A stretch of DNA of 64,000 nt from Mangrovibacter yixingensis (GTDB lineage Bacteria > Pseudomonadota > Gammaproteobacteria > Enterobacterales > Enterobacteriaceae): positions 1,674,001-1,738,000 of the forward strand of contig NZ_JAIVKM010000001.1 of assembly GCF_020523985.1 (NCBI RefSeq). The letters are read 5' to 3'. Of the stretch, positions 52,026-61,924 are shown one piece after another; the stretch's first letter is position 1; each line of letters opens with the position of its first letter. A program made the position numbers and the translations under genes. Under the pieces are notes generated by a model. That model saw nothing but the letters and a program-made list of their open reading frames with translations. It did no database searches and had not been told where the DNA came from.

Positions 52026-54089
52026 TTAACCCAACCGTTTTTCTGCCAGGCCAATGAGGAAAGCACATTCAAGCGCCACTGTATCGTAATACTGGTAGCG
52101 CCCTGATTTACCGCCGTGGCCTGTTTCCAGATCGGTCCATAGTAGCAACAGATGTTGATCTGTTTTCAGCTCTCTTAATCGAGCTACCCACTTTGCAGGC
52201 TCCCAGTACTGAACCTGGGAGTCATGTAAGCCTGTTGTCACCATCATATGCGGGTATGCCTGCCGTTTGACCTGGTCATAAGGACTCCATGATTTGATAG
52301 CCCAGTAATCTTCAGGGATATGGGGATCCCCCCATTCTTCATACTCGCCAGTAGTTAGAGGAAGAGATTCATCGAGCATCGAGGTCACTACATCAACAAA
52401 GGGGACCTGTGCCAGTACACCACGGAAAAGCTCTGGTCGCAGGTTGGCAACAGCGCCTACTAATAACCCCCCTGCACTACCGCCCATCGCATATAACTGG
52501 TTGGAATCCCCTATACCACGAGCCAGTAGAGCCTCACACACATCAATAAAATCATTGAATGTATTGGCTTTGCGGGACAACTTTCCGTCTTCATACCAGG
52601 ATTGCCCCAGTTCACCACCACCTCGCACATGGGCAATAGCATAAACAAAACCACGGTCAAGCAGACTCAGCCGTGTTGTACTGAAATCGGCGTCAATACT
52701 TTCACCATAAGCCCCATAGCCATAAACCAGCAATGGATTCTGCCCTGTCCGGAACAAGTCCTTACGCCAGACAAGCGATACCGGTACATGAACCCCATCC
52801 CGGGCCTCAATCCATATTCTGTCGCTCTGGTAGTGTTCCGATTCGAACCCATATACTTCCTGCTGTTTCAACAAACGCCGTTCACCAGTGCCCATGTTGA
52901 TTTCAAATACAGTTTGCGGACGTGTCATTGAGGTATAAACATAGCGCAGCCATTCACTGCCGGGCTCATGATTATTACTGGTCCAGACTACCCAGGCGGG
53001 ATCATCAAATTCCAGACGTTGTTGGTGGCCATTTGTTCTGTCTATCAGGCGTAACTGCGTCAGGCCATTCTCGCGTTCTTCAATTACCAGCCAGTGATTG
53101 AAGAGCGTGAAATCCTCAACCATCACTGTATTACTGGCAACCTGAACTATATCCCAGTCATCTCGTTTTGCCTGCGAACAGGTATACAGCCCAAAATTTT
53201 TACCATCACGGTTTGAGCGCACCCAGAATTTACCCTGGAAGTGGTCAAGGTCATATTCATGCTGTGCTTCTCGCTTAAGAAAACATTCCGGTGCCGCGCT
53301 GGAATCATTGGCATCCAGTATCCAGGCTTCACTTGTTGTAGTGCTGTGCACAGCGATAATCACACACTCAGTTGAGCGTGACTTATAGATACCAACGTAA
53401 AAACGATTATCTTCTTCCTGATAGACCAGTTCGTCATTTTCTGTAGTATCGCCAACCCGGTGCCGCCACACCTGATAAGGTAACAAGGTTACTGAGTGTT
53501 TTTTTACATAATAAAACGAAGCAGAATCATTCGCCCAAACCACACTTCCAGACAGTTCGGTAATGGTGTCATTAAGCCACGTGCCGTTAACCAGGTCCTT
53601 TAGATGTAATTGATACTGGCGGCGAGAAATGCGGTCTTCTGTTATCGCCATCAGGCAATTATTCGGAGAGACACTCAATGCACCTAAATCGTAGTATGCC
53701 CCGCCCTCTACACGTTGGTTGCAATCCAACAAGGTTTGCCACGCATCGTCACCATCACACTCTGCTGGCTGGCGCTGCCACACTGAATATTCGGCATTTT
53801 CATCAAAACATTGCCGGTAACGGTAACCGTTACGCACCCATGGGGCACTGCTCTCTTTTTTGGGCAAACGAGCAACCATTTCGTCGTAAAGTGCTTGCTG
53901 GAACTGCTCTAGTGGTGCCATGGTTTGCATGCAGTAAGCGTTTTCAGCCCGAAGATACTCCAACACTTCGGGTGACTGGCGTGAATCATCCCGTAACCAG
54001 AAATAATCATCAGGGCGAACATCGCCGTGCTGGCTTAAGGGGTGCTGTTGCTTTGCTGCCTGAGGGGGAAAAACTGGCGAACGGGCCAT
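52026..54089 (-). CDS. ptrB: Oligopeptidase B (protease II)
   Basis: A 687-residue prolyl-oligopeptidase-family serine peptidase that cuts small peptides after Lys/Arg. The N-terminal beta-propeller (~residues 70-400) gates the C-terminal alpha/beta-hydrolase. The nucleophile lies in GGSAGG near residue 532, followed by VPFVDVV; the catalytic His is in TGHGGKSGR near the end. ATG 54089 lies 5 nt after AGGAG; an upstream start at 54131 is rejected. A perfect 17-bp palindrome lies about 40 bp upstream. Confidence 0.95.
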   Translation of the reverse strand: MARSPVFPPQAAKQQHPLSQHGDVRPDDYFWLRDDSRQSPEVLEYLRAENAYCMQTMAPLEQFQQALYDEMVARLPKKESSAPWVRNGYRYRQCFDENAEYSVWQRQPAECDGDDAWQTLLDCNQRVEGGAYYDLGALSVSPNNCLMAITEDRISRRQYQLHLKDLVNGTWLNDTITELSGSVVWANDSASFYYVKKHSVTLLPYQVWRHRVGDTTENDELVYQEEDNRFYVGIYKSRSTECVIIAVHSTTTSEAWILDANDSSAAPECFLKREAQHEYDLDHFQGKFWVRSNRDGKNFGLYTCSQAKRDDWDIVQVASNTVMVEDFTLFNHWLVIEERENGLTQLRLIDRTNGHQQRLEFDDPAWVVWTSNNHEPGSEWLRYVYTSMTRPQTVFEINMGTGERRLLKQQEVYGFESEHYQSDRIWIEARDGVHVPVSLVWRKDLFRTGQNPLLVYGYGAYGESIDADFSTTRLSLLDRGFVYAIAHVRGGGELGQSWYEDGKLSRKANTFNDFIDVCEALLARGIGDSNQLYAMGGSAGGLLVGAVANLRPELFRGVLAQVPFVDVVTSMLDESLPLTTGEYEEWGDPHIPEDYWAIKSWSPYDQVKRQAYPHMMVTTGLHDSQVQYWEPAKWVARLRELKTDQHLLLLWTDLETGHGGKSGRYQYYDTVALECAFLIGLAEKRLG

Positions 54090-54128
54090 AATAACTCCTG
54101 AAGATGGCACAACTGCCGCACAGAATAT

Positions 54129-54145
54129 CACGCTAATTTAGCGTG
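54129..54145. promoter_or_regulatory. Perfect palindrome upstream of ptrB
   Basis: CACGCTAA-T-TTAGCGTG is an exact 8-bp inverted repeat around one base, 40 bp before the ptrB start. It could be an operator or a leader hairpin. I do not recognise a regulator for it. Confidence 0.4.
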
Positions 54146-54242
54146 GGAAGGAATTTGCCTGTCACTTAGAGCCACTATAAACAGGCAAGCCGTACAACAC
54201 GTTAGCTAACACCGTGCTTGTTACTGTGCACGGTAGTCAAGC

Positions 54243-54596
54243 CTAACGCTGGTAATCCGCACTACCTGCCTTACAATCCACTGTGACTTGGTAATGTAAA
54301 TCTTGCTTTTTGCCACGAACAACCAGTGGCACAACCCAGGTATCGCCATTGTGGTGCATATCCTTTACATTCACCCAGGCGACGGGATCATTCTGCCCCA
54401 ATGCTTTCTGGTCATCAGACCAACGTTGCAATTGGTTTTGCAGGTAATCATTTTTAACTGTTGCGGCAATATTGTCCGCTTTCATGTTTTCACAGGAAAT
54501 GAAGCTTACCCGTTTTGCTGCTGCATCAACTGTTACTGATACTGCCAGCAAAGCAAACGCCGCCATACACCCTGTTAAAATGCCTGTTTTGTTCAC
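54243..54596 (-). CDS. yebF: YebF, secreted protein of the YebF/colicin-M-immunity fold family
   Basis: A 117-residue protein with a Sec signal peptide (residues 1-25, cleavage near VDA-AAK). The mature domain has two cysteines, in SFISCENMK and TVDCKAG, a conserved disulfide in this fold. NDPVAWVNVKDM and LHYQVTVDCKAGSADYQR match E. coli YebF, which is released to the medium. It lies between ptrB and yebG; E. coli has yebE in between, absent here. Confidence 0.92.
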   Translation of the reverse strand: MNKTGILTGCMAAFALLAVSVTVDAAAKRVSFISCENMKADNIAATVKNDYLQNQLQRWSDDQKALGQNDPVAWVNVKDMHHNGDTWVVPLVVRGKKQDLHYQVTVDCKAGSADYQR

Positions 54597-54663
54597 ACGC
54601 TACTCCGTGATTTCTCATGTTGTGAGAAAAGCATGGTACAAAACAGGCAACCTGCAAGTCGAT

Positions 54664-54951
54664 TCAGACGACTTTCACTTTCTTTTCAAGGGAAACAGGC
54701 TCATTTTCGGTAACATCTGGTAACTTACCTGAACCTAAAATACCGTTCAGTTCATCTTTGTGCTCAGCAAGCCACAATGCAAGTTCCTCGCGCTGCCGGC
54801 CTTCCATCTCGACCGGGGCACTTTCCAGGTAGTCAGTCAGGCACTCGGCCAGATCTAACATTTTGTCATAGGCATCTGCCTCTTTTTTGCTGACAAAAGA
54901 CATTTTTTCCTCACCGTCTCTCACGACAACATATTTAACTACGACTGCCAT
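54664..54951 (-). CDS. yebG: YebG, SOS-induced DNA-binding-type protein
   Basis: A 95-residue protein starting [19 protein letters not shown] with the conserved [13 protein letters not shown] and [12 protein letters not shown]. It matches E. coli YebG, a LexA-controlled, SOS-induced protein of unknown molecular role. ATG 54951 is chosen by homology; the adjacent ATG 54954 is equally placed relative to GGAG. A LexA box lies about 20 bp upstream. The longer frame to 55062 would cross that box. Confidence 0.93.
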   Translation of the reverse strand: MAVVVKYVVVRDGEEKMSFVSKKEADAYDKMLDLAECLTDYLESAPVEMEGRQREELALWLAEHKDELNGILGSGKLPDVTENEPVSLEKKVKVV

Positions 54952-54967
54952 CATGCTGCTCCAATTA

Positions 54968-54983
54968 CTGTGTTTATATCCAG
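54968..54983. promoter_or_regulatory. LexA (SOS) box of yebG
   Basis: On the minus strand CTGGATATAAACACAG keeps the obligatory CTG-N10-CAG and an AT-rich centre. It lies 17 bp upstream of the yebG start. E. coli yebG is LexA-repressed from an equivalent site. Confidence 0.8.
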
Positions 54984-55022
54984 CATACGTGAAAGCGGGG
55001 TAAAAATGCAAACCCGCTGCCA

Positions 55023-55038
55023 ACGCAAACGTTTTCGT
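55023..55038. promoter_or_regulatory. PurR operator of purT
   Basis: ACGCAAACGTTTTCGT fits every fixed position of the PUR-box pattern ANGCAANCGNTTNCNT. It lies about 40 bp upstream of the purT start, where it should overlap the promoter. purT is a PurR-regulon gene in E. coli. Confidence 0.9.
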
Positions 55039-55077
55039 ATATACTGCCGCTGTTTTTTTCACATCAGGTACTGCGAT

Positions 55078-56256
55078 ATGGCTATTTTAGGAACTGCGCT
55101 GCGTCCGGCAGCAACACGCGTAATGCTTCTTGGCGCTGGCGAACTGGGTAAAGAAGTGGCGATTGAATGCCAACGGTTAGGGTTGGAAGTAATAGCAGTC
55201 GATCGTTATGCTGATGCGCCTGCCATGCACGTTGCTCATCGTAGCCATGTAATTAATATGCTTGACCCAGTGGCTCTGAAAAAACTGGTCGTAGAAGAAA
55301 AGCCCGATTACATCGTACCGGAAATTGAAGCAATCGCTACGGAAATGCTGGTTGAACTGGAAAACCAGGGGCAAAAGGTTGTTCCCTGTGCCAAAGCCAC
55401 TCGTCTGACAATGAACCGTGAAGGTATCCGCAGGCTCGCAGCAGAAGAGCTTGGCTTGCCCACCTCCACATATCGTTTTGCCGATACTCAAGCCGATTTT
55501 GTCGCCGCCTCGAGCGAAATTGGCTTCCCTTGCATCATTAAACCGGTAATGAGTTCTTCTGGCAAAGGGCAGAGTTTTGTCCGTGATGCCAGCCAATTAG
55601 ACAATGCCTGGCATTATGCTCAGGAAGGTGGCCGCGCAGGGGCTGGCAAAGTGATCATTGAAGGTGTGGTCAAATTTAATTTCGAAATTACCCTACTGAC
55701 GGTAAGCGCGTCTGATGGTGTTCACTTCTGCGCGCCTGTTGGCCACCGCCAGGAAGATGGCGATTACCGCGAATCATGGCAACCACAGGCTATGAGCGAA
55801 CTGGCTTTAACCCGCGCACAGGCAATTGCAGAGAAAGTTGTTCTGGCTCTGGGTGGTTATGGTTTGTTTGGCGTAGAACTGTTCGTTTGTGGCGATGATG
55901 TCGTATTTAGTGAGGTGTCTCCTCGCCCACATGATACGGGTATGGTCACAATGATCTCTCAGGATTTATCAGAATTTGCACTACATGTCCGTGCTTTCCT
56001 GGGGCTGCCTGTTGGGAATATTCGCCAGTACGGCCCTTGTGCTTCAGCCGTTATTCTGCCGAATCTGACCAGCCAAAATGTACGTTTTAGTGGTGTTGAG
56101 AACGCGCTCAGTGCGGGTGTTCAAATCCGTTTGTTTGGTAAACCTGAAATTAATGGCTCTCGCCGTATGGGGGTTGCACTGGCTGCGGGGGAAACCATTG
56201 AAGATGCCGTTACCCGAGCAAAATCCGCAGCAGGCAAAGTAACGGTTAACGGCTAA
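55078..56256 (+). CDS. purT: Formate-dependent phosphoribosylglycinamide formyltransferase PurT
   Basis: A 392-residue ATP-grasp enzyme that makes formyl-GAR from GAR, formate and ATP in purine synthesis (the PurN alternative). The N-terminal [12 protein letters not shown], the ATP-grasp part [11 protein letters not shown] near residue 160 and the metal site [16 protein letters not shown] near 278 are seen. ATG 55078 gives exact E. coli length; upstream starts in the frame lie inside the PurR and LexA boxes. Confidence 0.97.
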   Translation: MAILGTALRPAATRVMLLGAGELGKEVAIECQRLGLEVIAVDRYADAPAMHVAHRSHVINMLDPVALKKLVVEEKPDYIVPEIEAIATEMLVELENQGQKVVPCAKATRLTMNREGIRRLAAEELGLPTSTYRFADTQADFVAASSEIGFPCIIKPVMSSSGKGQSFVRDASQLDNAWHYAQEGGRAGAGKVIIEGVVKFNFEITLLTVSASDGVHFCAPVGHRQEDGDYRESWQPQAMSELALTRAQAIAEKVVLALGGYGLFGVELFVCGDDVVFSEVSPRPHDTGMVTMISQDLSEFALHVRAFLGLPVGNIRQYGPCASAVILPNLTSQNVRFSGVENALSAGVQIRLFGKPEINGSRRMGVALAAGETIEDAVTRAKSAAGKVTVNG

Positions 56257-56283
56257 TGTTTTATAGCTGACACGATAACGACT

Positions 56284-56310
56284 AAAACGGCGCCCGAAGG
56301 CGCCGTTTTT
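56284..56310. terminator. Bidirectional terminator between purT and eda
   Basis: AAAACGGCGCC-CGAA-GGCGCCGTTTT has an 11-bp stem with T-runs on both strands. It lies 27 bp after purT and 31 bp beyond the eda stop. Confidence 0.93.
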
Positions 56311-56341
56311 ATATAAATAAGGAATTCAGAGTAACCTGGCC

Positions 56342-56983
56342 TTATGATTTTGCACCTTCAACAGCTTCACGCGCCAGGCGAGTAATACGGTCGTAATCAC
56401 CAGCTTCCAGAGCATCAGCCGGAACCAACCAGGAACCACCAATGCACAGTACACTTTTCAGTGCCAGGTAATCACGGTAGTTCGCTGGAGAGATACCACC
56501 AGTTGGGCAGAAACGCACCTGAGAGAACGGGCCTGCAATGGCGGATAAAGCTTTGGTGCCACCGTTAGCTTCTGCCGGGAAAAATTTGAATTCACGTAAA
56601 CCGTAATCCATACCCAGCATCAGTTCAGAAACAGAGCTGATCCCAGGGATAAGTGGAATGGTGCCTTCGGTTGCTGCTTTCAGCAGGGAGTCGGTCAGGC
56701 CCGGGCTGATAGCAAACTGTGCGCCAGCTTCGGTAACTTCTGCCAGTTGTTGTGGATTCAGAACGGTACCAGCCCCAACGATAGCATCCGGCACTTCTTT
56801 TGCAATCAGACGGATAGCATCAATAGCACAAGCAGTACGCAAGGTAACTTCCAATACACGCACACCACCAGCTACCAGTGCTTTTGCCATCGGTACTGCA
56901 TGCTCAAGTTTATTGACAACAATAACCGGCACTACAGGACCTGTTTTCAGGATCTGTTCCGCACTTGTTTTCCAGTTTTTCAT
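56342..56983 (-). CDS. eda: KDPG/KHG aldolase Eda
   Basis: A 213-residue class I aldolase that splits 2-keto-3-deoxy-6-phosphogluconate to pyruvate and glyceraldehyde-3-phosphate, closing the Entner-Doudoroff pathway. It forms the Schiff base at Lys133 (EFKFFPAE); the acid/base Glu45 lies in [15 protein letters not shown] binds phosphate. It is 56 bp downstream of edd on the same strand, so the two form an operon. Confidence 0.97.
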   Translation of the reverse strand: MKNWKTSAEQILKTGPVVPVIVVNKLEHAVPMAKALVAGGVRVLEVTLRTACAIDAIRLIAKEVPDAIVGAGTVLNPQQLAEVTEAGAQFAISPGLTDSLLKAATEGTIPLIPGISSVSELMLGMDYGLREFKFFPAEANGGTKALSAIAGPFSQVRFCPTGGISPANYRDYLALKSVLCIGGSWLVPADALEAGDYDRITRLAREAVEGAKS

Positions 56984-57039
56984 CAGAAAATGTCTCCCGA
57001 CAACGTTTAGTCAGCGTTACGGCGCAAATGCGCCTAGTG

Positions 57040-58851
57040 TTAGAATGAAATACAGGTTGCGCCCTGTTCCGCACCGGATAAGTTTTCACGCAATGCGCCA
57101 AATAACTCACGGCCTGTCCCCACACGCTGAGCGCTGAGGTCCGGGTGGAACGGTTCACGTTCTTGTAGTTCCGCGTCACTAACCAGTAAGGTCAACTCAC
57201 CAGTTTTTCCGTTTACGCGGATCATGTCGCCATTTCGGACTTTAGCCAAAAGGCCACCATCATAAGCCTCTGGAGTCACGTGAATTGCAGAAGGTACTTT
57301 ACCTGAGGCTCCGGACAAACGGCCATCCGTTACCAGTGCAATTTTGAAACGACGGTCCAATAATACACCAAGTGGCGGCATGAGTTTATGTAATTCTGGC
57401 ATCCCATTCGCTTTTGGTCCTTGATGACGGACAACGACAACGCAATCTTTATCCAGTAACCCCGCTTCAAACGCAGGAACAACATCGTGCTGGCTTTCAA
57501 ATACTACGGCAGGAGCTTCAATAATTTGAAGCTCCTCGGGCACCGCTGAGGTTTTCATTACTGCGCGTCCAAGGTTACCGCTCAGTACTTTGGTACCACC
57601 ATGGTGGGAGAATGGCTTGTCGATGGAAGCGATAATATCCTCATCCAGTGATGTGGTTGCCCCATCACGCCAGTCAAGCTTGCCTGCATTCAACCAGGGT
57701 TCCATGGTGTAATGTTGCAGACCAAATCCCGCAACGGTATTCACGTCTTCATGCAACAAGCCGCCTTTGAGTAATTCACGCATCAGAACAGGAACACCAC
57801 CAGCAGCCTGAAAGTGGTTGATATCTGCCGGGCCATTTGGGTAAAGGCGCGCCAGCAGCGGCACAACAGAAGAAATTTCTGAGAAGTCATCCCAGTTAAT
57901 GATAATGCCTGCGGCACGAGCCATAGCAACAAGGTGCATAGTGTGGTTCGTAGAGCCACCAGTGGCCAATAACGCAACAATGCCATTAACAACAACTTTT
58001 TCATCAATCATTTTGCCAAGTGGCATCCATTCACTGCCGTTACCGGTCAGCCGTGTTACCTGGCGTGCGGCAGCACTGGTAAGCTCTTTACGCAGAGGCG
58101 CATCAGGATGAACAAAAGAAGACCCGGGTAATTGCATGCCCATAAACTCAATCACCATTTGGTTGGTGTTCGCGGTACCATAAAATGTGCAAGTACCTGG
58201 TGCATGGTAGGATGCGGCTTCTGACTCCAGTAATGCCGCCCGGTCAACTTTCCCTTCTGCATATAATTGGCGAATGCGCACTTTCTCTTTATTGGCCAGT
58301 CCACTCGCCATTGGGCCCGACGGTACAAATACAGATGGCAGATGTCCGAAAGAAAGCGCAGCCATAGCCAATCCGGGGACAATTTTGTCGCACACGCCAA
58401 GGAACAGCGCGCCATCAAACATATTATGAGATAAACCAACCGCTGCAGACATGGCAATAACTTCGCGGCTTAGCAAAGAGAGTTCCATTCCATCCTGGCC
58501 TTGTGTCACGCCATCACACATTGCCGGAACACCACCTGCGACCTGGCCAACAGCACCTACGGAGTGTAATGCTTCACGAAGTATCTGTGGGTAAGTTTCA
58601 TAAGGTTGATGCGCAGACAACATGTCGTTATAGGCGGTAATAATGCCAATGTTGTTACGCAGCATATTCTTCAAAGAGGTTTTATCTTCTGCCTGGCAGG
58701 CTGCAAACCCATGGGCCAGGTTACCGCACGCCAACTCTGCGCGGTGTACCGTTTTACTTTTTGCTTGTTCAATCCGGGCAAGATAAGCCTCGCGAGTTTC
58801 ACGAGAGCGTTCAATAATTCGATTTGTTACGCGTAACAATACAGAGTTCAT
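57040..58851 (-). CDS. edd: Phosphogluconate dehydratase Edd
   Basis: A 603-residue IlvD/Edd-family 4Fe-4S dehydratase making KDPG from 6-phosphogluconate. Cluster cysteines are in [16 protein letters not shown] (near residue 155) and [16 protein letters not shown] (near 220). [22 protein letters not shown] near residue 510 is the family signature. The last residues ATCISF match E. coli. It is the first gene of edd-eda, with a structured leader and a GntR-like site upstream. Confidence 0.97.
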   Translation of the reverse strand: MNSVLLRVTNRIIERSRETREAYLARIEQAKSKTVHRAELACGNLAHGFAACQAEDKTSLKNMLRNNIGIITAYNDMLSAHQPYETYPQILREALHSVGAVGQVAGGVPAMCDGVTQGQDGMELSLLSREVIAMSAAVGLSHNMFDGALFLGVCDKIVPGLAMAALSFGHLPSVFVPSGPMASGLANKEKVRIRQLYAEGKVDRAALLESEAASYHAPGTCTFYGTANTNQMVIEFMGMQLPGSSFVHPDAPLRKELTSAAARQVTRLTGNGSEWMPLGKMIDEKVVVNGIVALLATGGSTNHTMHLVAMARAAGIIINWDDFSEISSVVPLLARLYPNGPADINHFQAAGGVPVLMRELLKGGLLHEDVNTVAGFGLQHYTMEPWLNAGKLDWRDGATTSLDEDIIASIDKPFSHHGGTKVLSGNLGRAVMKTSAVPEELQIIEAPAVVFESQHDVVPAFEAGLLDKDCVVVVRHQGPKANGMPELHKLMPPLGVLLDRRFKIALVTDGRLSGASGKVPSAIHVTPEAYDGGLLAKVRNGDMIRVNGKTGELTLLVSDAELQEREPFHPDLSAQRVGTGRELFGALRENLSGAEQGATCISF

Positions 58852-58893
58852 AAAAGGTCCTCATAGTTCTGTCTGCCAACGGCAGTTTTTTCG

Positions 58894-58937
58894 GGCATAT
58901 CAGTGTGCCTTGAAATGGCCTTTATTGCTGATATGCC
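58894..58937. repeat. Inverted repeat in the edd leader
   Basis: GGCATATCAG (58894-58903) and CTGATATGCC (58928-58937) are perfect 10-bp inverted arms around 24 nt, with a second small GCC/GGC stem inside. It lies 43-86 bp before the edd start, within the likely 5' UTR, and could affect translation or mRNA stability. Confidence 0.5.
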
Positions 58938-58974
58938 GTACTCCAGGGGCAAAATCGCTTCAGCTAGTGTAAAT

Positions 58975-59009
58975 AAAAAAGCCCCGCTGGTGAATCCAGT
59001 CGGGGCTTT
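58975..59009 (-). terminator. Rho-independent terminator of zwf
   Basis: On the minus strand AAAGCCCCG plus the inner CTGG/CCAG stem around ATTCA, then CGGGGCTTT and a T-run (A-run 58975-58980 on the plus strand). One base bulges between the two stem parts. It lies 78 bp after zwf and before edd. Confidence 0.9.
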
Positions 59010-59044
59010 AATTTTAAAAAATTACCAGCTTTCTGTGTTAGATC

Positions 59045-59060
59045 ATGTTACCGGTAAAGT
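59045..59060. promoter_or_regulatory. GntR-like operator between zwf and edd
   Basis: ATGTTACCGGTAAAGT matches the gluconate-repressor palindrome ATGTTACCGGTAACAT at 14 of 16 positions. edd-eda is GntR-repressed in E. coli. Here the site lies upstream of the zwf terminator, about 195 bp before edd, so how it would act on edd is not obvious. Confidence 0.55.
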
Positions 59061-59086
59061 TACAACCAGCTATTCCCTGTCAGAAC

Positions 59087-60562
59087 TTACTCAAACTCAT
59101 TCCAGGAACGCCCATCACGGGTGATCATGGCAACGGAGGCCACTGGCCCCCAAGTTCCGGCCTGGTAGGGTTTTGGCGCTTCATTATCTGCAGCCCAAGC
59201 TTCTGTAATGGAATCCACCCATTTCCATGCTTCTTCAACTTCATCACGGCGCACAAACAGCGCCTGAATCCCACGCATAGTTTCCAGCAACAAACGCTCA
59301 TAAGCATCTGCCAGGTGGGTTTCATTAAAGGTTTCTGAGTAGCTCAGATCCAGTTTAGTGGTCTGCAGGTTGTGCTTATGATCAAGGCCTGGCACTTTGT
59401 TCAGAATCTGAATATCAACACCTTCATCTGGTTGCAGGCGAATTGTCAGCTTGTTCTGAGGTAACTCCTGCCAGGATTCTTTGAACAGGTTGAGTTCCGG
59501 ATTCTTGAAATAAACGACAACTTCTGAGCATTTTGTCGGTAAGCGTTTCCCTGTGCGCAGGTAGAATGGAACCCCAGCCCAGCGCCAGTTATCGATATCA
59601 ACACGGATAGAGACAAACGTTTCGGTATCACTGCTTTTGTTCGCCCCTTCTTCTTCCAGGTAACCCGGTACTTTTTTGCCTTGCGCAAACCCAGAGGTAT
59701 ATTGCCCACGCACTGTTTTTTCGCGCACGTTTGAGCGGTCTATCCGACGCAGAGATTTTAGTACCTGGACTTTGGCATCACGTATGCTGTCCGCCGTCAG
59801 GTCAGACGGGGGAGACATGGCAATCATGCACAAAATTTGTAATAGATGGTTTTGAATCATATCGCGCATCTGGCCAGCTTTATCAAAGTAGCCCCAGCGC
59901 CCTTCAATTCCTACTTCTTCTGCAACCGTGATTTCAACGTGGTCAATAGTCCGGTTATCCCAGTTATTGACAAACAGTGAGTTGGCAAAACGCAATGCCA
60001 GCAGATTCAGTACCGTTTCTTTCCCAAGATAGTGGTCAATACGGTAGACCTGGCATTCTTCAAAATATTTTCCAACCTGGTTGTTAATCTCTTGAGAGGT
60101 TTCCAGAGACGTACCCAGTGGTTTTTCCATCACAACACGTGCTGGTTTGGCATTCAGTTTAGCTTCACCCAAACCTTTGCAAATGGCTCCGAAGGTGCTG
60201 GGTGGCATAGCGAAGTAGTTAATAGTTGTGCGGTTTTTCTGATCAAGAACTTTACCCAACCGGGAAAACGCTTTGGTTTCATTGACATCAAGGTTGCAGA
60301 ATTCAAGCCGGGCGCTGAGTTTATCCCACAACGCTTCGTTGATTTTCTCTTTCATGAAGGTTTCAAGCGCTTCACGAATGACCTTGGTGTATTCTGCTTT
60401 GTCCCAATCAGCACGCCCTACACCAATAATGCGCGTGTCGTCATGTAACTGGCCCGCTTTCTCCAGTTGATACAGGGAAGGCAACAGTTTCCGGCGCGCC
60501 AGGTCCCCTTTCGCACCGAAAATAACCAGGTCGCACGCCTGAGCTGTTTGCGTTACCGCCAT
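59087..60562 (-). CDS. zwf: Glucose-6-phosphate 1-dehydrogenase Zwf
   Basis: A 491-residue NADP-linked enzyme that feeds both the oxidative pentose-phosphate and Entner-Doudoroff pathways. The NADP fold is FGAKGDLARRKLLPSL near residues 15-30, the active-site signature is RIDHYLGKE near 178-186 and the family motif is EKPLG near 148-152. ATG 60562 follows GAGGAGACAAAG. It is divergent from hexR, whose product represses zwf in relatives. Confidence 0.97.
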   Translation of the reverse strand: MAVTQTAQACDLVIFGAKGDLARRKLLPSLYQLEKAGQLHDDTRIIGVGRADWDKAEYTKVIREALETFMKEKINEALWDKLSARLEFCNLDVNETKAFSRLGKVLDQKNRTTINYFAMPPSTFGAICKGLGEAKLNAKPARVVMEKPLGTSLETSQEINNQVGKYFEECQVYRIDHYLGKETVLNLLALRFANSLFVNNWDNRTIDHVEITVAEEVGIEGRWGYFDKAGQMRDMIQNHLLQILCMIAMSPPSDLTADSIRDAKVQVLKSLRRIDRSNVREKTVRGQYTSGFAQGKKVPGYLEEEGANKSSDTETFVSIRVDIDNWRWAGVPFYLRTGKRLPTKCSEVVVYFKNPELNLFKESWQELPQNKLTIRLQPDEGVDIQILNKVPGLDHKHNLQTTKLDLSYSETFNETHLADAYERLLLETMRGIQALFVRRDEVEEAWKWVDSITEAWAADNEAPKPYQAGTWGPVASVAMITRDGRSWNEFE

Positions 60563-60930
60563 CTTTGTCTCCTCATAATGTCTGGCCTGATACTCAGCCA
60601 GGCCCTTATCTGTAATTTTCTTTCACACTAATGTACTGTGTTTACATCTTTAACAACACTGTACGAATGCCAAAAGGCATTTTATTGGCTAAGTTTTAAA
60701 GAATTGCCAGTTTTAGTCCTCATCTGACATTTTTCCCGTGGCAAACAAGACGCGATAAAGCAGATTTTGATGTTATGAAAACAAGACTCTGATCATGTTA
60801 TGAAAAAAAACAACAACATCCTGCCACAGGTTGTATCCAATATCTGCCGCAAAAGCGTATATTCATCACAAAATTGACACGGTATCACCAGATGGCGAAA
60901 TCATCCTTATCAATGAGTGTGCTGTAATCT
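60563..60930. other. Divergent zwf-hexR regulatory region
   Basis: 368 bp without a gene. It must hold the promoters of zwf (left) and hexR (right) and probably their operators. A TGTAATTTTCTTTCA at 60611 matches the HexR palindrome only partly, so I do not call it. A small GGCCTG/CAGGCC hairpin (60584-60604) lies in the zwf leader. Confidence 0.6.
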
Positions 60931-61800
60931 ATGAACATGCTGGACAAAATTCAGTCTCAACTGGAACATCTTAGCAAGTCGGAACGCAAAGTTGCCGACG
61001 TGATCCTCGCTTCGCCTTCTGGAGCCATGCACTCTAGCATTGCCACACTCGCCAATGAGGCGGGAGTAAGCGAACCGACTGTAAATCGCTTCTGTCGCCG
61101 CCTGGAAACCCGTGGTTTTCCCGACTTCAAACTGCACCTTGCACAGAGTCTTGCCAGTGGCACACCTTATGTAAACCGTAATGTCGATGAGGACGATACG
61201 GTTGAAGGGTACACAGCAAAAATATTTGAGTCTGCCATGGCAAACCTGGACCATGTACGCCAGCAACTCGATATGCAGGCACTCAACCGCGCCGTTGACC
61301 TTCTCACTCAGGCAAAACGTATTGCTTTTTTTGGCCTGGGTTCATCTGCGGCTGTTGCGCACGATGCAATGAATAAGTTTTTCCGTTTTAATGTGCCAGT
61401 CATCTATTCCGACGATATTGTCGTACAGCGCATGAGTTGCATGAATTGTAGCGAAAATGATGTTGTCGTGCTGATTTCTCACACTGGCCGTACTAAAAAT
61501 TTGGTTGAGCTTGCGCAACTCGCTCGTGAAAACGATGCCATTGTATTATCGATAACAACCAGCGGATCCCCTTTATCATGGGAATCAACACTTGCAATTC
61601 TATTAGATGTTCCCGAGGATACCGATATTTACATGCCAATGGTGTCACGGCTTGCGCAACTTACTGTGATTGATGTACTGGCAACCGGTTTCATTTTACG
61701 TCGTGGTGCAAAATTCAGGGATAACTTGAAGAGAGTCAAAGAAGCCTTGAAAGAATCGAGGTTTGATAAAGGTTTGATGGTACCCGGTGATCAGCATTGA
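60931..61800 (+). CDS. hexR: RpiR-family transcriptional regulator HexR
   Basis: A 289-residue repressor of zwf, edd-eda and other central-carbon genes, with KDPG as the known inducer. The N-terminal RpiR-type HTH covers residues ~15-75 (ATLANEAGVSEPTVNRFCRRL). The C-terminal SIS sugar-phosphate domain has FGLGSSAAVAHDA and LISHTGRTKNLVELA. Length equals E. coli HexR. It lies between zwf and pykA, as in E. coli. Confidence 0.96.
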   Translation: MNMLDKIQSQLEHLSKSERKVADVILASPSGAMHSSIATLANEAGVSEPTVNRFCRRLETRGFPDFKLHLAQSLASGTPYVNRNVDEDDTVEGYTAKIFESAMANLDHVRQQLDMQALNRAVDLLTQAKRIAFFGLGSSAAVAHDAMNKFFRFNVPVIYSDDIVVQRMSCMNCSENDVVVLISHTGRTKNLVELAQLARENDAIVLSITTSGSPLSWESTLAILLDVPEDTDIYMPMVSRLAQLTVIDVLATGFILRRGAKFRDNLKRVKEALKESRFDKGLMVPGDQH

Positions 61801-61924
61801 AATTTATAACTAAAGCTTCTTCAGTCAGTTCGTTTGGTTAATGTTATCTTTTCATTTCCAGGCGTACAGAAATACCGGGTTTTATTCACGCAACACCAAG
61901 TTGTTTCAGTCAACGGAGTAATAA

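Noticed and set aside
54664-55062. Long yebG frame with a 37-residue N-terminal extension
   Set aside because: The extension crosses the LexA box and the region in front of purT; the E. coli start aligns with ATG 54951, which has its own ribosome-binding site.
58873-58891. CTGCC/GGCAG hairpin followed by T-run on the plus strand
   Set aside because: It looks like a terminator only in the direction opposite to edd, and no rightward gene precedes it.
60611-60627. Possible HexR operator upstream of zwf
   Set aside because: Only about 11 of 15 positions fit the palindrome and the right arm is poor; not strong enough to call.
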